In this document: positions 1 through 7,958 of the stretch, in pieces
How positions within the stretch are numbered: the stretch's first letter is position 1
How the letters are laid out: the number at the start of each line of letters is the position of its first letter
From: PALSA-505 sp036496025
Lineage (GTDB): Bacteria > Actinomycetota > Actinomycetes > Streptosporangiales > Streptosporangiaceae
Length of the DNA: 64,000 nucleotides
Assembly (NCBI GenBank): GCA_036496025.1
Contig: DASXLW010000085.1
Coordinates: forward strand, 1 to 64,000
Direction of reading: 5' to 3'
The notes under the pieces: model-generated
The model's database searches: none
What the model was told of the DNA's origin: nothing
What the model saw: the letters and a program-made list of their open reading frames with translations, nothing else
Translations under genes and position numbers: made by a program

Positions 1-2
1 TG

Positions 3-137
3 GCCGACGATCTCGACGCGCCCGGCGCGCTTGCCGCAGTGGATCAGTGGGCCGAAGCGGTGCTCGCCGGCTCCGCGACGGGCGGGGGCCGCCTTATCCG
101 CGACGCCGTGGATGCCCTACTCGGCGTCGAGCTGTAA
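3..137 (+). CDS. mshC: MshC C-terminus (cysteine ligase of mycothiol synthesis), partial
   Basis: The last 44 codons of a gene entering from the left edge, reading ADDLDAPGALAAVDQWAEAV and ending LLGVEL. This matches the C-terminal helix of the cysteinyl-tRNA-synthetase-like ligase MshC, which joins L-cysteine to glucosaminyl-inositol in the third step of mycothiol synthesis. The DLD-PxAL-AVD pattern is typical of the class-I synthetase C-terminal helical bundle and is shared with CysS. The MshC call therefore rests on the short, truncated tail and the actinobacterial context rather than on the active site, which lies outside the window. A cysteinyl-tRNA synthetase is the main alternative. 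Confidence 0.6.
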   Translation, partial: ADDLDAPGALAAVDQWAEAVLAGSATGGGRLIRDAVDALLGVEL

Positions 138-233
138 CGGCCGGAAGCGTAGCGGCGCGCTGCACCGGCGCGGAGCCCGGCCGGAGCCCTTCGTAGCGAG
201 GACGAAGCCGCCTGGCAAGACCTTTCTTTGCGC

Positions 234-272
234 TGTGGACAACCGCAGGGTCACCGGCCGGCGTTATCCCCA
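234..272. promoter_or_regulatory. Pair of DnaA-box-like sites
   Basis: Positions 234-242 read TGTGGACAA, the exact reverse complement of the actinobacterial DnaA box TTGTCCACA. Positions 264-272 read TTATCCCCA, one mismatch from the classic TTATCCACA. The two face each other across 21 bp in the 186-bp gap between mshC and the DUF4192 gene. They could titrate DnaA or make the downstream gene DnaA-responsive. Two sites are too few for an origin, and chance occurrence is possible. Confidence 0.35.
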
Positions 273-323
273 GAACAAGGTTCTCCGCTCGCCCCGCCCG
301 CGGAACCAGCGCACGCTGGCCGC

Positions 324-1892
324 ATGGAAGAGAACTCGACGTCCCCCGATTCCGATTCGCCCGGCCCCGGCCCGGCTGACCCCACCCCCGCCAAGCCGGC
401 CCGGCCCGCGGCGCTGCTCCGCATCGGCTCGCCGGACACGGTGCTGGCCGTGATCCCGGGCCTGCTCGGGTTTCACCCGAGCCGGAGCCTGGTCGTGGTC
501 GGCGCTGGCCCGCCGCGCGGTCGCATCCAGGTGGTCTTCCGCTACGACCTGCCCGAGCCGCCGGACGCCGGCGCGGCGGCGAAGATCGCGGCGCACGCGG
601 CCGCGATCCTGGCCAGGCACCAGCTCACGCTGGCCATCGCGGTCGGCTACGGAACGGGGCCGATGGTCACGCCCGTGGTGGACGCGCTGGTCCGCGAGTT
701 GCGCCGGGCCGACATCATGCTGCACGACACGCTGCGCGTCGACAGCGGCAGGTACTGGTCCTACTCGTGCCTTGATCCGCGCTGCTGCCCGGCCGAGGGC
801 GTGCCGTTCGACCTCACCGCGCATCCCGCCGCCGCGGCGATGTCCGCGGCCGGCAACAAGGCGCTGCGCGACCGGGCCGCGCTGGCCGCCACGATCGCTC
901 CGCTGGGCGGCCTGGCCGAGGAGTCGATGCGCCAGGCCACCCGCCACGCCGAAAGGCACGCCGCCGACCTGATCCGGGAGGGCACGGCTGCCGGCGGCCG
1001 GAGCGGTGCCGTCGAGCGGGTCATCGCCGAGGGCTTGCGCGCGGTCGGCGAGGCGATCGTGGTCTACCGGGGCGGCGGCCAGATCACCGAGGACGACCGC
1101 CTGGCCTGGCTGGCGGTGTCCCTCGCCGACGTGCGGGTCCGCGACGACGCCTGGGCCCGGATGGAGCCGGGACAGGTCCGGGCGCATCTGCGACTGTGGA
1201 CCGACCTGGTGCGCCGCGTACCGGCCCGGTACGCGCCCGCCCCGGCCTCGCTGCTGGCCTTCACGGCCTGGCAGGCCGGCAACGGCGCGCTGGCCAACGT
1301 CGCCGCGCAGCGAGCCCTGGCCGCCGATCCCGAGTACTCGATGGCGATGCTGATCCTCGAGGCGATCGGAGCCGGCATACCGCCGTCGGCCGCGCGACTG
1401 CCGATGTCCCCCGAGGAGGTCGCGGCCAGCTACGCCCAGACCGCGCCAGGCAAGCGCCCCGAGCCCGACCCGACTCCCGAAGTCCGCGATATCCGTGACG
1501 CCCGCGGGTCCCAGGAGGCCGGTGAGCCCCGCGCGGGACACAAGCCCGGCGAGGCCGGTGACCCCCGCGCGGTATTCAAGCCCGGCGAGGCCGGCGACGC
1601 CTACGTGGTATCCAAGCCCGGCGAGGCCGGTGAGCCCCGCGTGGTACGCAAGCCCGTCGAGACCGGTGAGCCCCGCGCGGCACGCAAGCCCGGCGAGGCC
1701 GGTCAACCCCGCGGGGGCGGCAAGCCGCGCGAGCCTCGGGGCGGCCGCGGAGCATCCGAGGGTCCGGCCGGCCGTTCCCGGCCTGGACCGGCGGGCCGGG
1801 GCCCGTCAGGCCGCTCGCGGAAGCGGGCCCGCCGTCCCGCGCCTGGCGCAGGCTCCCCGGCCGTCCCGGGCAGGACACGGCTCGGCGAGTAG
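324..1892 (+). CDS. DUF4192 family protein with repetitive C-terminal tail
   Basis: A 522-residue cytosolic protein of unknown function. Residues about 25-390 form the DUF4192 domain. Its typical opening, LLRIGSPDTVLAVIPGLLGF, is followed by SLVVVG and alternating strands and helices; the family is common in actinobacteria, often near mycothiol or helicase genes. Residues about 400-470 are tandem 12-residue repeats of the type KPGEAGxPRxxx, and the final 50 residues are Arg/Gly/Pro-rich and probably disordered and basic. The ATG at 324 is chosen because the upstream in-frame sequence lacks domain similarity and is proline-rich; no strong ribosome site is visible. Function is not assigned. Confidence 0.8.
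   Translation: MEENSTSPDSDSPGPGPADPTPAKPARPAALLRIGSPDTVLAVIPGLLGFHPSRSLVVVGAGPPRGRIQVVFRYDLPEPPDAGAAAKIAAHAAAILARHQLTLAIAVGYGTGPMVTPVVDALVRELRRADIMLHDTLRVDSGRYWSYSCLDPRCCPAEGVPFDLTAHPAAAAMSAAGNKALRDRAALAATIAPLGGLAEESMRQATRHAERHAADLIREGTAAGGRSGAVERVIAEGLRAVGEAIVVYRGGGQITEDDRLAWLAVSLADVRVRDDAWARMEPGQVRAHLRLWTDLVRRVPARYAPAPASLLAFTAWQAGNGALANVAAQRALAADPEYSMAMLILEAIGAGIPPSAARLPMSPEEVAASYAQTAPGKRPEPDPTPEVRDIRDARGSQEAGEPRAGHKPGEAGDPRAVFKPGEAGDAYVVSKPGEAGEPRVVRKPVETGEPRAARKPGEAGQPRGGGKPREPRGGRGASEGPAGRSRPGPAGRGPSGRSRKRARRPAPGAGSPAVPGRTRLGE
1542..1721 (+). repeat. Five 36-bp coding tandem repeats
   Basis: Five consecutive 36-bp units start at 1542, 1578, 1614, 1650 and 1686. Each encodes a KPGEAG-PR-like dodecapeptide, with a degenerate unit just before. 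The reading frame is kept because the unit is a multiple of three. They lie inside the tail of the DUF4192 protein. Confidence 0.9.
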
Positions 1893-2032
1893 TCCGGCGG
1901 ATGCGCACTCGCCCGGGCCGGCGTCGCGGCGGGTCACGAGTCGGCGATGGGGCTGTGCGCCGGAGTGATCGAAGTTACGGTGTACCTGCAGGCCCGGGCT
2001 CCGCGCGGGCCGCGGCGGAGAGGACTTCGCAG

Positions 2033-3883
2033 ATGCCACCCGATCACTTCGCTCGCAGGGTCGCGACCCGGCGGGTCAGCCCGTGGCCCGTCCCGGCGGC
2101 GGCTGGGCGCTGCGCGCGGATCGCCCTTGTCGCCGCGGTGGCCACCGCGCTGGCGTGGCCGCCCGCCGAAGCGGCCAGTGCCGCCGTCACCCGCCCGGCC
2201 GTCCCCGCCGCGGTGCCCAGCCGGGCGACGCCGGGCGCGCCGGCTCAGGCTGACGCCGCCGCGCCGATTCCGGCGCCGCGGCCGCACGGGAGGCTGCGGG
2301 TGGCCGGCCGCCTTCGCGACGGCGGCACGATCCGGGCCGCCGGGTTGTCCTGGCGGCCCGGACGGCTGCCCCGGGGGTACCGGCTGCTCAGCTTCGGGGT
2401 GGCCTACCAGTGGCAGGCCTGCGACCGGCACGCCCGGCACTGCGTGACCGCCGCCGACTCGACCGCCACCCCGTTCGCCGCCCGGCACTACCTGGCCGGC
2501 CACCAGGACACCGGCCGGCGGCTGATGGTCACCGAGACCGCGGCCGAGGTGGTCGAGACCGACCCGGCCACCTTCACCTTCAAGGTCGTCCGCGCCTCGG
2601 TGAGCCACGTGACCGGGGCGACGGTCCGGTCCTACCCCGCGAGCAAGCCCCCGGCGACCGAGTTCGTGAACGGCACGCCCGAGGCCCGTACCGGTTCCGC
2701 GGAGGAGTACTTCCAGGTCAACCCGCCGCACTTTAACTCGGCCCAGGGTGCCCCGGCGCAGCGGTACCGGATCGACCACGGGCCATGGCGGCCGCTGCCC
2801 GGCAGCCGGGTGTTCTATACCGGCAAGCTGCGGCTCGGGCATCACGCCGTGCAGGTCCGGACCGCGAACCGGGCCGGGGCCACGATCACGAGGTTCGGCT
2901 GGCGGGTTGTGCCGCTGCCCGTGCCCCTGGCTTGCCGGCCGCAGCGCGGGCGGCCCTGCTGGTATCCGCCGCACCTGGATTCACATCACCATCCGATGCG
3001 CTGGGACTGGCAGATCGGCCGGGTCACGCCGCTGCAGCGCACGGGCGCCAGCGCCGTGGACATCTACGACATCGACGGCTTCCTCACCACTCCGGCCGAG
3101 ATCCGCGCGATCCGCACCCGCTGGCAGGCCAGCACCCTCGCGCACCCGCGGACCATCTGCTACATCGACCTGGCCTGGGAGGACTACCGGCCGGACGCCA
3201 GCCCGAGCCCGTACGGCAGGTACTTCCCCGCCGCGACGCTCGGCAACGTGTACTTCGGCTTCCCGCAGGAGCGCTGGGTCGATTTCCGCCAGCTCGACGC
3301 GCTCAAGCCCATGCTCGACGAGCGCCTGGCCATGTGCGCGAGGAAGGGATTCGACGCCGTCGAACTCGACGACATCGACAGCTTCGACCCGCCGTCCACC
3401 ACCGGGTTCCACCTGACCCCCGGCGACGCGCAGAACTACCTGGCCTCCGCGTTCAACGAGATTCACAAGCTCGGGATGACCGGGCTGTGGAAGAACTCCC
3501 CGCTGCTGAGCTGGTGGGGCCGCCGCTACGCCGATGGCTCCGTCGTGGAGGAGTGCTACCGCTACCACCAGTGCTTCGCCTCGTCGCTGCGCGGCAGCCG
3601 TCAGTACGGGATCACCTGCACCAGCCTGGCGGGCCGCACACCCTGCGGCTGGGACGACTTCACCACCGACCGTACGAAGAACCAGCCCACCGGCAAGTGG
3701 GTGGGCGAGGCGGAGTACGCGCAAGACCATTACGTCTGCAACCCCGGTCAGCACTGCGGTCACAAGAAGAACTTCAGCACGTTCTGCCGCCTCGTTTACG
3801 CGCCCCCGTACGGCTACAGCGCGGTCAAGTTCAACGTGAACCTGGACGGGAGCATGTTCTTCCCCTGCCCGAAGGGAACCTGA
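2033..3883 (+). CDS. Secreted GH114-like protein (polygalactosaminidase/TIM-barrel family)
   Basis: A 616-residue exported protein. The start at ATG 2033 is supported by GGAGAGGA about 10 bp upstream. The N-terminus is basic (RRVATRR), followed by a hydrophobic stretch ending in alanine-rich sequence, consistent with a signal peptide. Residues about 80-290 form a beta-rich region resembling Ig-like or cell-wall modules. Residues about 320-540 match the glycoside hydrolase 114 barrel: WDWQIGRV, VDIYDIDGF, ICYIDLAWEDYRPD, GFPQERWVDFR and FDAVELDDIDSF (D446/D447/D449 are likely acidic active-site candidates). Several cysteine pairs in the last 130 residues suggest disulfides. GH114 enzymes cut alpha-1,4-galactosamine polymers; the substrate here is inferred only from family. 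Confidence 0.75.
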   Translation: MPPDHFARRVATRRVSPWPVPAAAGRCARIALVAAVATALAWPPAEAASAAVTRPAVPAAVPSRATPGAPAQADAAAPIPAPRPHGRLRVAGRLRDGGTIRAAGLSWRPGRLPRGYRLLSFGVAYQWQACDRHARHCVTAADSTATPFAARHYLAGHQDTGRRLMVTETAAEVVETDPATFTFKVVRASVSHVTGATVRSYPASKPPATEFVNGTPEARTGSAEEYFQVNPPHFNSAQGAPAQRYRIDHGPWRPLPGSRVFYTGKLRLGHHAVQVRTANRAGATITRFGWRVVPLPVPLACRPQRGRPCWYPPHLDSHHHPMRWDWQIGRVTPLQRTGASAVDIYDIDGFLTTPAEIRAIRTRWQASTLAHPRTICYIDLAWEDYRPDASPSPYGRYFPAATLGNVYFGFPQERWVDFRQLDALKPMLDERLAMCARKGFDAVELDDIDSFDPPSTTGFHLTPGDAQNYLASAFNEIHKLGMTGLWKNSPLLSWWGRRYADGSVVEECYRYHQCFASSLRGSRQYGITCTSLAGRTPCGWDDFTTDRTKNQPTGKWVGEAEYAQDHYVCNPGQHCGHKKNFSTFCRLVYAPPYGYSAVKFNVNLDGSMFFPCPKGT

Positions 3884-3918
3884 CGACGCGCGCGTCCCGG
3901 TGCCGGCCGCGGCTGATC

Positions 3919-4000
3919 TACCGGGTTAATGCGAAGCATTTGCATCTCTACCCGGTTAAGGCGAAGCATCTGCATCGCCAGGGCACTGCTCATGCTTCGC
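3919..4000. repeat. Two 28-bp direct repeats plus inverted copy; likely bidirectional terminator
   Basis: Positions 3919-3946 and 3949-3976 are near-identical copies with a 30-bp period, each containing GCGAAGCAT. Positions 3992-4000 carry the inverse, ATGCTTCGC, so either copy can form a 9-bp stem. The element lies in the 135-bp gap between two convergent genes, where a bidirectional terminator is expected. It is more AT-rich than its surroundings. Confidence 0.5.
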
Positions 4001-4018
4001 GTTACTCATGATTCGCGA

Positions 4019-4888
4019 TCACGAGGTGGGCACGCCGTCGGCGATCGCGGCCAGCAGCCGGCCCTCCGGATAGCGCAGCGCCGCGGGGGGCAGCTGGCCG
4101 GGCCGCCCGCTGAGCAGCACGTACGCCGCACCGCGGGCCCATCCGGTCGCTGCGCCGTCCCGCCTCGGATCGGCCGCCGTACCGTCCCCGTCCGGGCCAG
4201 GCTTCGCGCCGCTCCGGATCGTGCCGTCGTGAGCCGCCGGTACGCCCGGGAGTGCCGCGCGGCGCAGGGCCTGGGCGGCGACCGCCTCCGCCGACCCGAA
4301 CGGCACCGCCCCCGGTACGGCCGCCCGGATCCGGTCCGCGACCAGCTCGTACTCGGTGCAGCCCAGCACGATCGCCCCGGTTCCCGGCGGTGTCCGGGCC
4401 GCCGCGGCCGCTATCGCCGCGCCCATCCTGGCCTCGTCGCCTGCGTGGATCGCGTCCGCCAGGCCCGGGCAGGCCACCTCGGCCACCGGCACGCCCGCGG
4501 CGAACTGCTCGATCAGCCCGCGCTGGTAAGCGCTGCCGGTGGTGGCGGCGGTCGCCCAGATGGCGGCCGGCTGGCCGGCCGACGCGGCCGGCTTGACCGC
4601 CGGCACGGTCCCGACCACGGGCAGCCCGGGCTCGAACTCCGCGCGCAGCACCCCCAGGGCGTGCACCGAGCCGGTGTTGCACGCGAACACCAGCACGTCC
4701 GGCCGGTAGGCGGCCGCCGCCCGGGCGCAGGCGAGCGAGCGCGCCGCGATGTCGTCGGGCCGGCGCGGTCCCCAGGGCATGCCGTCGGGGTCCATCGCGA
4801 GCACGAGGTCGGCGTCAGGCCGCGTCCGTCGCAGCGCGGCCGCCGCGGCCAGCAGGCCAAGGCCGGAATTGATCAGCGCGATGCGCAT
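4019..4888 (-). CDS. Glutamate/aspartate racemase-family protein
   Basis: A 289-residue cytosolic protein of the Asp/Glu racemase superfamily. The two catalytic cysteines are present in their usual settings, FACNTGSV (C70) and VLGCTEYE (C177). Glutamate racemase (MurI) supplies D-glutamate for peptidoglycan. However, the N-terminal motif that is normally DSGxGG reads NSGLGL (N7-S8), so the usual acidic residue is missing and the second Gly is changed. Residues about 210-250 are an unusual low-complexity insertion before the last helix. It may be an authentic but divergent MurI or a paralogue with other specificity. The start at 4888 begins the first conserved strand (MRIALINSG). Confidence 0.65.
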   Translation of the reverse strand: MRIALINSGLGLLAAAAALRRTRPDADLVLAMDPDGMPWGPRRPDDIAARSLACARAAAAYRPDVLVFACNTGSVHALGVLRAEFEPGLPVVGTVPAVKPAASAGQPAAIWATAATTGSAYQRGLIEQFAAGVPVAEVACPGLADAIHAGDEARMGAAIAAAAARTPPGTGAIVLGCTEYELVADRIRAAVPGAVPFGSAEAVAAQALRRAALPGVPAAHDGTIRSGAKPGPDGDGTAADPRRDGAATGWARGAAYVLLSGRPGQLPPAALRYPEGRLLAAIADGVPTS

Positions 4889-5259
4889 GACGCCCAACTC
4901 TAGCGGCGCACCGGCCCGGCTCGGTGGCACGTATAGCGCCGTGGCCACTGGCGTTCGCCCGGTTCGTCCGAGGCGGATGCCGCTGCGGGGTCGACGCCCG
5001 GTCCGCCGATGTGGCGCGGGTCGATGTGGCGCAGGTCTGTCGCGCCACACGGGGCGGCATCGACCCATTCGCCCTTCGCACCCGAGAGCCGGCCTCCCTG
5101 GCCCGATATGACCGGCCTCCGGCGGTGAAATTGGGCCGTCCGGCCCACAGCTAGCGCGCTCAATGGGGCCGCCCGGCCCCTGCTGCTGGGTTCTAGCCCG
5201 GCGCAGGCTGGGCCCAGTGCTCCGCCATCTGGGCGGGACCGCGAACCGAGGGGGCAGAC
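4889..5259. other. Gene-free stretch with small hairpins
   Basis: No convincing gene was seen in these 371 bases. They contain a 15-bp tandem repeat (5008-5022 and 5023-5037). The second copy can pair with 5042-5049 (TGTGGCGC/GCGCCACA, 9-nt loop), and the first copy can compete for the same arm. Two further short hairpins sit at 5132-5147 and 5165-5180 (GGGGCC/GGCCCC). The stretch probably includes the divergent promoters of the racemase-like gene and the 95-residue membrane protein gene. Confidence 0.5.
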
Positions 5260-5547
5260 ATGTCCGGGCTGATTCTTATCTTCGTCATCTGGTGCTGCTT
5301 CGCCATCCCGATCGGCTGGGGCTTCGCGAAGATCGAGCAGAAGGTCAACAACCTGCCTGAGCCGCGGACGAAGTCCGCGATCCTGTTCTCGGTCTTCCTC
5401 GGGCCGATCGGCTGGATCATCCTGGCCATGCGGTCCGGCATGAAGTTCGCCGGCACGTTCAACCAGAGCCAGAAGTTGCAGGCTCAGATGGCGCAGCAGC
5501 AGCTGCAGGATCGGCAGGGCACCGCGGGCCAGGCGCCCCCCAGCTAG
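5260..5547 (+). CDS. Small two-helix membrane protein
   Basis: A 95-residue protein with two hydrophobic segments (about 3-22 and 39-58) separated by a charged loop (FAKIEQKVNNLPEPRTKSA). A hydrophilic, Gln-rich C-terminal tail follows and probably faces the cytoplasm. GAGGGGGC lies a few bases before the ATG. No family was recognised. The layout resembles small phospholipase-D-N-terminal-like or superinfection-type membrane peptides, but the sequence gives no function. A strong hairpin follows the stop codon directly. Confidence 0.65.
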   Translation: MSGLILIFVIWCCFAIPIGWGFAKIEQKVNNLPEPRTKSAILFSVFLGPIGWIILAMRSGMKFAGTFNQSQKLQAQMAQQQLQDRQGTAGQAPPS

Positions 5548-5845
5548 CGCTCCGGCGGGCTCCCGGCCTGGCCGGGAGCCCGCCGTCGTCATGCCGCCAG
5601 CGCCGGGGATGCACCCACGTGGCCGGGGTGATACCGCACTCTGGGCAGATCCGGGAGGCGCCGCCCTTGTTCTTCAGCTGCCGCTCGCCCTTGCGCCCGC
5701 CCTCCCAGGTGCGGGCCTGCCGCGCGCCCGGGATCTCGCACCGTCCGCGTAATCCGTAATCCGGGCACGGTCCCTGAGCGTCGTAGTACCAGACCATCCG
5801 GACCGCTCGGCTGGGCCCGGTCAGCGCCGGCAGCCAGCGCTGCAT
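5459..5845 (-). CDS. Doubtful small Cys-rich protein, possibly a broken gene
   Basis: This minus-strand frame starts 7 bp after the stop of the PPOx-type gene on the same strand. Its first 80 codons look coding: third positions are almost all G/C, and four cysteines (PCPDYGLRGRCE and ICPECG) suggest a zinc ribbon around a basic segment (RKGERQLKNKGG). The remaining 45 codons run through the terminator hairpin and antisense to the membrane protein gene, with non-coding-like third positions. The true stop may have been lost. No good ribosome site was found, so the gene is uncertain. Confidence 0.35.
   Translation of the reverse strand: MQRWLPALTGPSRAVRMVWYYDAQGPCPDYGLRGRCEIPGARQARTWEGGRKGERQLKNKGGASRICPECGITPATWVHPRRWRHDDGGLPARPGARRSASWGAPGPRCPADPAAAAAPSEPATSGSG
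5554..5584. terminator. Perfect 14-bp-stem terminator hairpin
   Basis: Positions 5554-5567 (GGCGGGCTCCCGGC) are fully complementary to 5571-5584, with a 3-nt loop, six bases after the stop of the small membrane protein gene. There is no T-run, which is common for actinobacterial terminators. It also lies within the doubtful minus-strand reading frame at 5459-5845. Confidence 0.75.
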
Positions 5846-5852
5846 TCGGGGC

Positions 5853-6419
5853 TCAGCCGAGCGCAGGCAGGCCGTCGATGCTGACCGCGTTGCGCTCGGC
5901 CCGGTAGGCCGCGAGCTGCTCCTGAGTCTTGCGCTCGGTCCACTGGGTGAGCAGATCCCGCTCCCTGGCCAGCTCCATGACCGGAACGGCGTACCCGCAG
6001 GAGTCGGCGATCCGGTCCAGCTCGGCCACGATGATCGCCCGGTGCCCGTCTCGCCCGGTGTCCCAGCCCGGCGCCAGCGGGAACGAGCCGGCCAGCCGGT
6101 CCCAGTCCGGCTCGCCGGGCAGCACCGGCCGCCCGCGGCCCTGCAGCCGCAGCACCTTGGGCGTCTCGGTGAACGAGCAGAACATGATCGTGATCCTGCC
6201 GTTCTGCCGCAGGTGCGCGATCGTCTCCGCGCCGCTCCCGGTCAGGTCCAGGTAGGCCACGGTGCTGGAGTCGAGTACCGCGAACGTGTCGCGGTGTCCC
6301 TTCGGCGAGAGGTTGATGTGACCGCCGGTGCCTGACGGGGCCGTGGCCACGAAGAAGACATGCTGAGCCGAGATAAACTTCCTGAGTCGATCATCCAGTC
6401 CGGCGTAGACCTTGCCCAT
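5853..6419 (-). CDS. Pyridoxamine 5'-phosphate oxidase-family (split-barrel) protein
   Basis: A 188-residue cytosolic protein with a clear GGAGGT ribosome site before the ATG at 6419. The N-terminal half has the FMN-binding split-barrel signature: HVFFVATAP, HINLSPKGHRDTFAVLD, VAYLDLTGSGAETIAHL and RITIMFCSF. Such proteins bind FMN, F420 or heme and include oxidases and uncharacterised general-stress proteins. The version with NLSPKG is common in actinobacteria as a PPOx-type protein of unknown substrate. It is transcribed divergently from the fatty-acid modification pair, sharing an 84-bp promoter gap. Confidence 0.85.
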   Translation of the reverse strand: MGKVYAGLDDRLRKFISAQHVFFVATAPSGTGGHINLSPKGHRDTFAVLDSSTVAYLDLTGSGAETIAHLRQNGRITIMFCSFTETPKVLRLQGRGRPVLPGEPDWDRLAGSFPLAPGWDTGRDGHRAIIVAELDRIADSCGYAVPVMELARERDLLTQWTERKTQEQLAAYRAERNAVSIDGLPALG

Positions 6420-6503
6420 GGCACCTCCGAAACGGATTCTCCCAGGCGGGTCCGGGCCGCGGGGCGGCGGGCCAGGCCTCGTGCCGCCAGAGGGAGGACC
6501 CAC

Positions 6504-7934
6504 GTGACCGCGGCAACTGACCAGGCGATGATGCGCGCGCACCAGGCCGCGGTCGATGATCTGCGTCGCGACTACGCCGAGATCCCGCCAGACCTGCCGG
6601 TCCGGCTGGCCAAGCGCACCTCCAACCTGTTCCGGTTCCGGGATCCCGCCGGCCCGGGTGCCGGGCGGGCGGCCCGGACCCATCGGTCTCGTCAGCCGCC
6701 TGCCGGCGGCCTCGACGCGTCGCCGTTCGGAAGGGTCCTGCACGTCGACCCGCAGGCCCGCACCGCGGTCGCCGGGGGAATGACGACGTACGAGGACCTC
6801 GTGGACGCGACACTGGCGCATGGCCTGATGCCGCTGGTGGTCCCCGAGTTGAAGACGATCACGCTGGGCGGCGCGGTCACCGGGCTGGGCGTTGAGTCCA
6901 CCTCGCTGCGCAACGGGCTGCCGCACGAGTCTGTCACCGCGCTGGAGATCCTCACCGGCGACGGGCGCGTGATCACCGCGACCGAGGGCAACGAGCACGG
7001 CGGGCTGTTCCGTGGCTTCCCCAACTCCTACGGGACGCTGGGTTACGCCCTGTCGCTGACCATCGAACTCGAGCCGGTCAAGCCGTTCGTGCACCTGCGG
7101 CACTTCCGGTTCGGCGGCGCCCAGGAGTGCATGGACGCGGTCGCCGAACTGGCCGCCACCGGCAGTTACCGCGGGCACCGGGCCGACTTCGTGGACGGCA
7201 CGGTGTTCGGCGCCGGCGAAATCTACCTCACCGTCGGCGCCTTCAGCGACGCCGGGCCCTGGGTGAGCGATTACACCCGGCAGCACGTGTACTACCAGTC
7301 CATCCGCGGCCCGCGGGAGGACTTCCTGACCATCCGCGACTACCTGTGGCGGTGGGACACCGACTGGTTCTGGTGCTCACGGGCGTTCGGCGTGCAGCAC
7401 CCCGCGATGCGCCGGCTGTGGCCGAGGCGGTACCGGCGCTCCGACGTGTACCGCAAGCTGGTCGCGTTCGACCAGGCCCGCGGGCTGTCCCGGGCGCTGG
7501 ACGCGCGGCGCGGCCTGCCACCGCGGGAGAAGGTCATCCAGGACGTCGAGATCCCGCTGGACGCCACGGCACGGTTCCTGGCGTTCTTCGCCGAGCAGGT
7601 AGGCATGAGCCCGGTGTGGCTGTGCCCGCTGCGGCTGCGCAGCCCACGGCCGTGGCCGCTCTACCCGCTGCAGCCGGGTCAGGTCTACGTGAACATCGGC
7701 TTCTGGGGCACGCGGCCGCTGCCACCGGGCCGCGGTGACGGGTACTACAACCGGCTGATCGAGGAGAAGGTGGGGGCCCTGGGTGGCCACAAGGGCCTAT
7801 ACTCAACCTCTTTTTACTCTGAAGATGAGTTCTGGATGCGCTACAACGGACGGGCGTACCACGAGCTGAAGCGCGAGTACGACGGCGACGGCCGGCTGGC
7901 CAGCCTGTACGACAAGTGCGTGCGCGGACGTTAG
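6504..7934 (+). CDS. FAD-binding oxidoreductase, probable 10-methylene fatty acid reductase (TmsA/BfaA-like)
   Basis: A 476-residue protein. GTG 6504 is preceded by GGGAGGA. A PCMH-type FAD domain spans residues about 75-230: the glycine-rich AVAGGMTTYEDLVDATL, then TLGGAVTGLGVES and LTGDGRVITA. A DHCR24-like C-terminal domain follows. The gene lies 24 bp upstream of a CFA-synthase-type methyltransferase. In mycobacteria and other actinomycetes this pair makes 10-methyl fatty acids such as tuberculostearic acid. The methyltransferase adds a methylene to oleoyl chains of phospholipids, and the flavoprotein reduces it. The assignment rests on family and gene pairing; a sugar or sterol oxidoreductase role is less likely. 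Confidence 0.75.
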   Translation: MTAATDQAMMRAHQAAVDDLRRDYAEIPPDLPVRLAKRTSNLFRFRDPAGPGAGRAARTHRSRQPPAGGLDASPFGRVLHVDPQARTAVAGGMTTYEDLVDATLAHGLMPLVVPELKTITLGGAVTGLGVESTSLRNGLPHESVTALEILTGDGRVITATEGNEHGGLFRGFPNSYGTLGYALSLTIELEPVKPFVHLRHFRFGGAQECMDAVAELAATGSYRGHRADFVDGTVFGAGEIYLTVGAFSDAGPWVSDYTRQHVYYQSIRGPREDFLTIRDYLWRWDTDWFWCSRAFGVQHPAMRRLWPRRYRRSDVYRKLVAFDQARGLSRALDARRGLPPREKVIQDVEIPLDATARFLAFFAEQVGMSPVWLCPLRLRSPRPWPLYPLQPGQVYVNIGFWGTRPLPPGRGDGYYNRLIEEKVGALGGHKGLYSTSFYSEDEFWMRYNGRAYHELKREYDGDGRLASLYDKCVRGR

Positions 7935-7958
7935 CGACGATTGAGAGGAGAGGCGGGC

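Noticed and set aside
1542..1721. Regular 36-bp spacing suggested a CRISPR-like array
   Set aside because: There are no spacers, the units are contiguous, in frame and encode peptide repeats, and no cas genes are nearby.
4924..5154. 76-codon plus-strand frame in the gap upstream of the small membrane protein gene
   Set aside because: No ribosome site, no motif and repeats/hairpins running through it.
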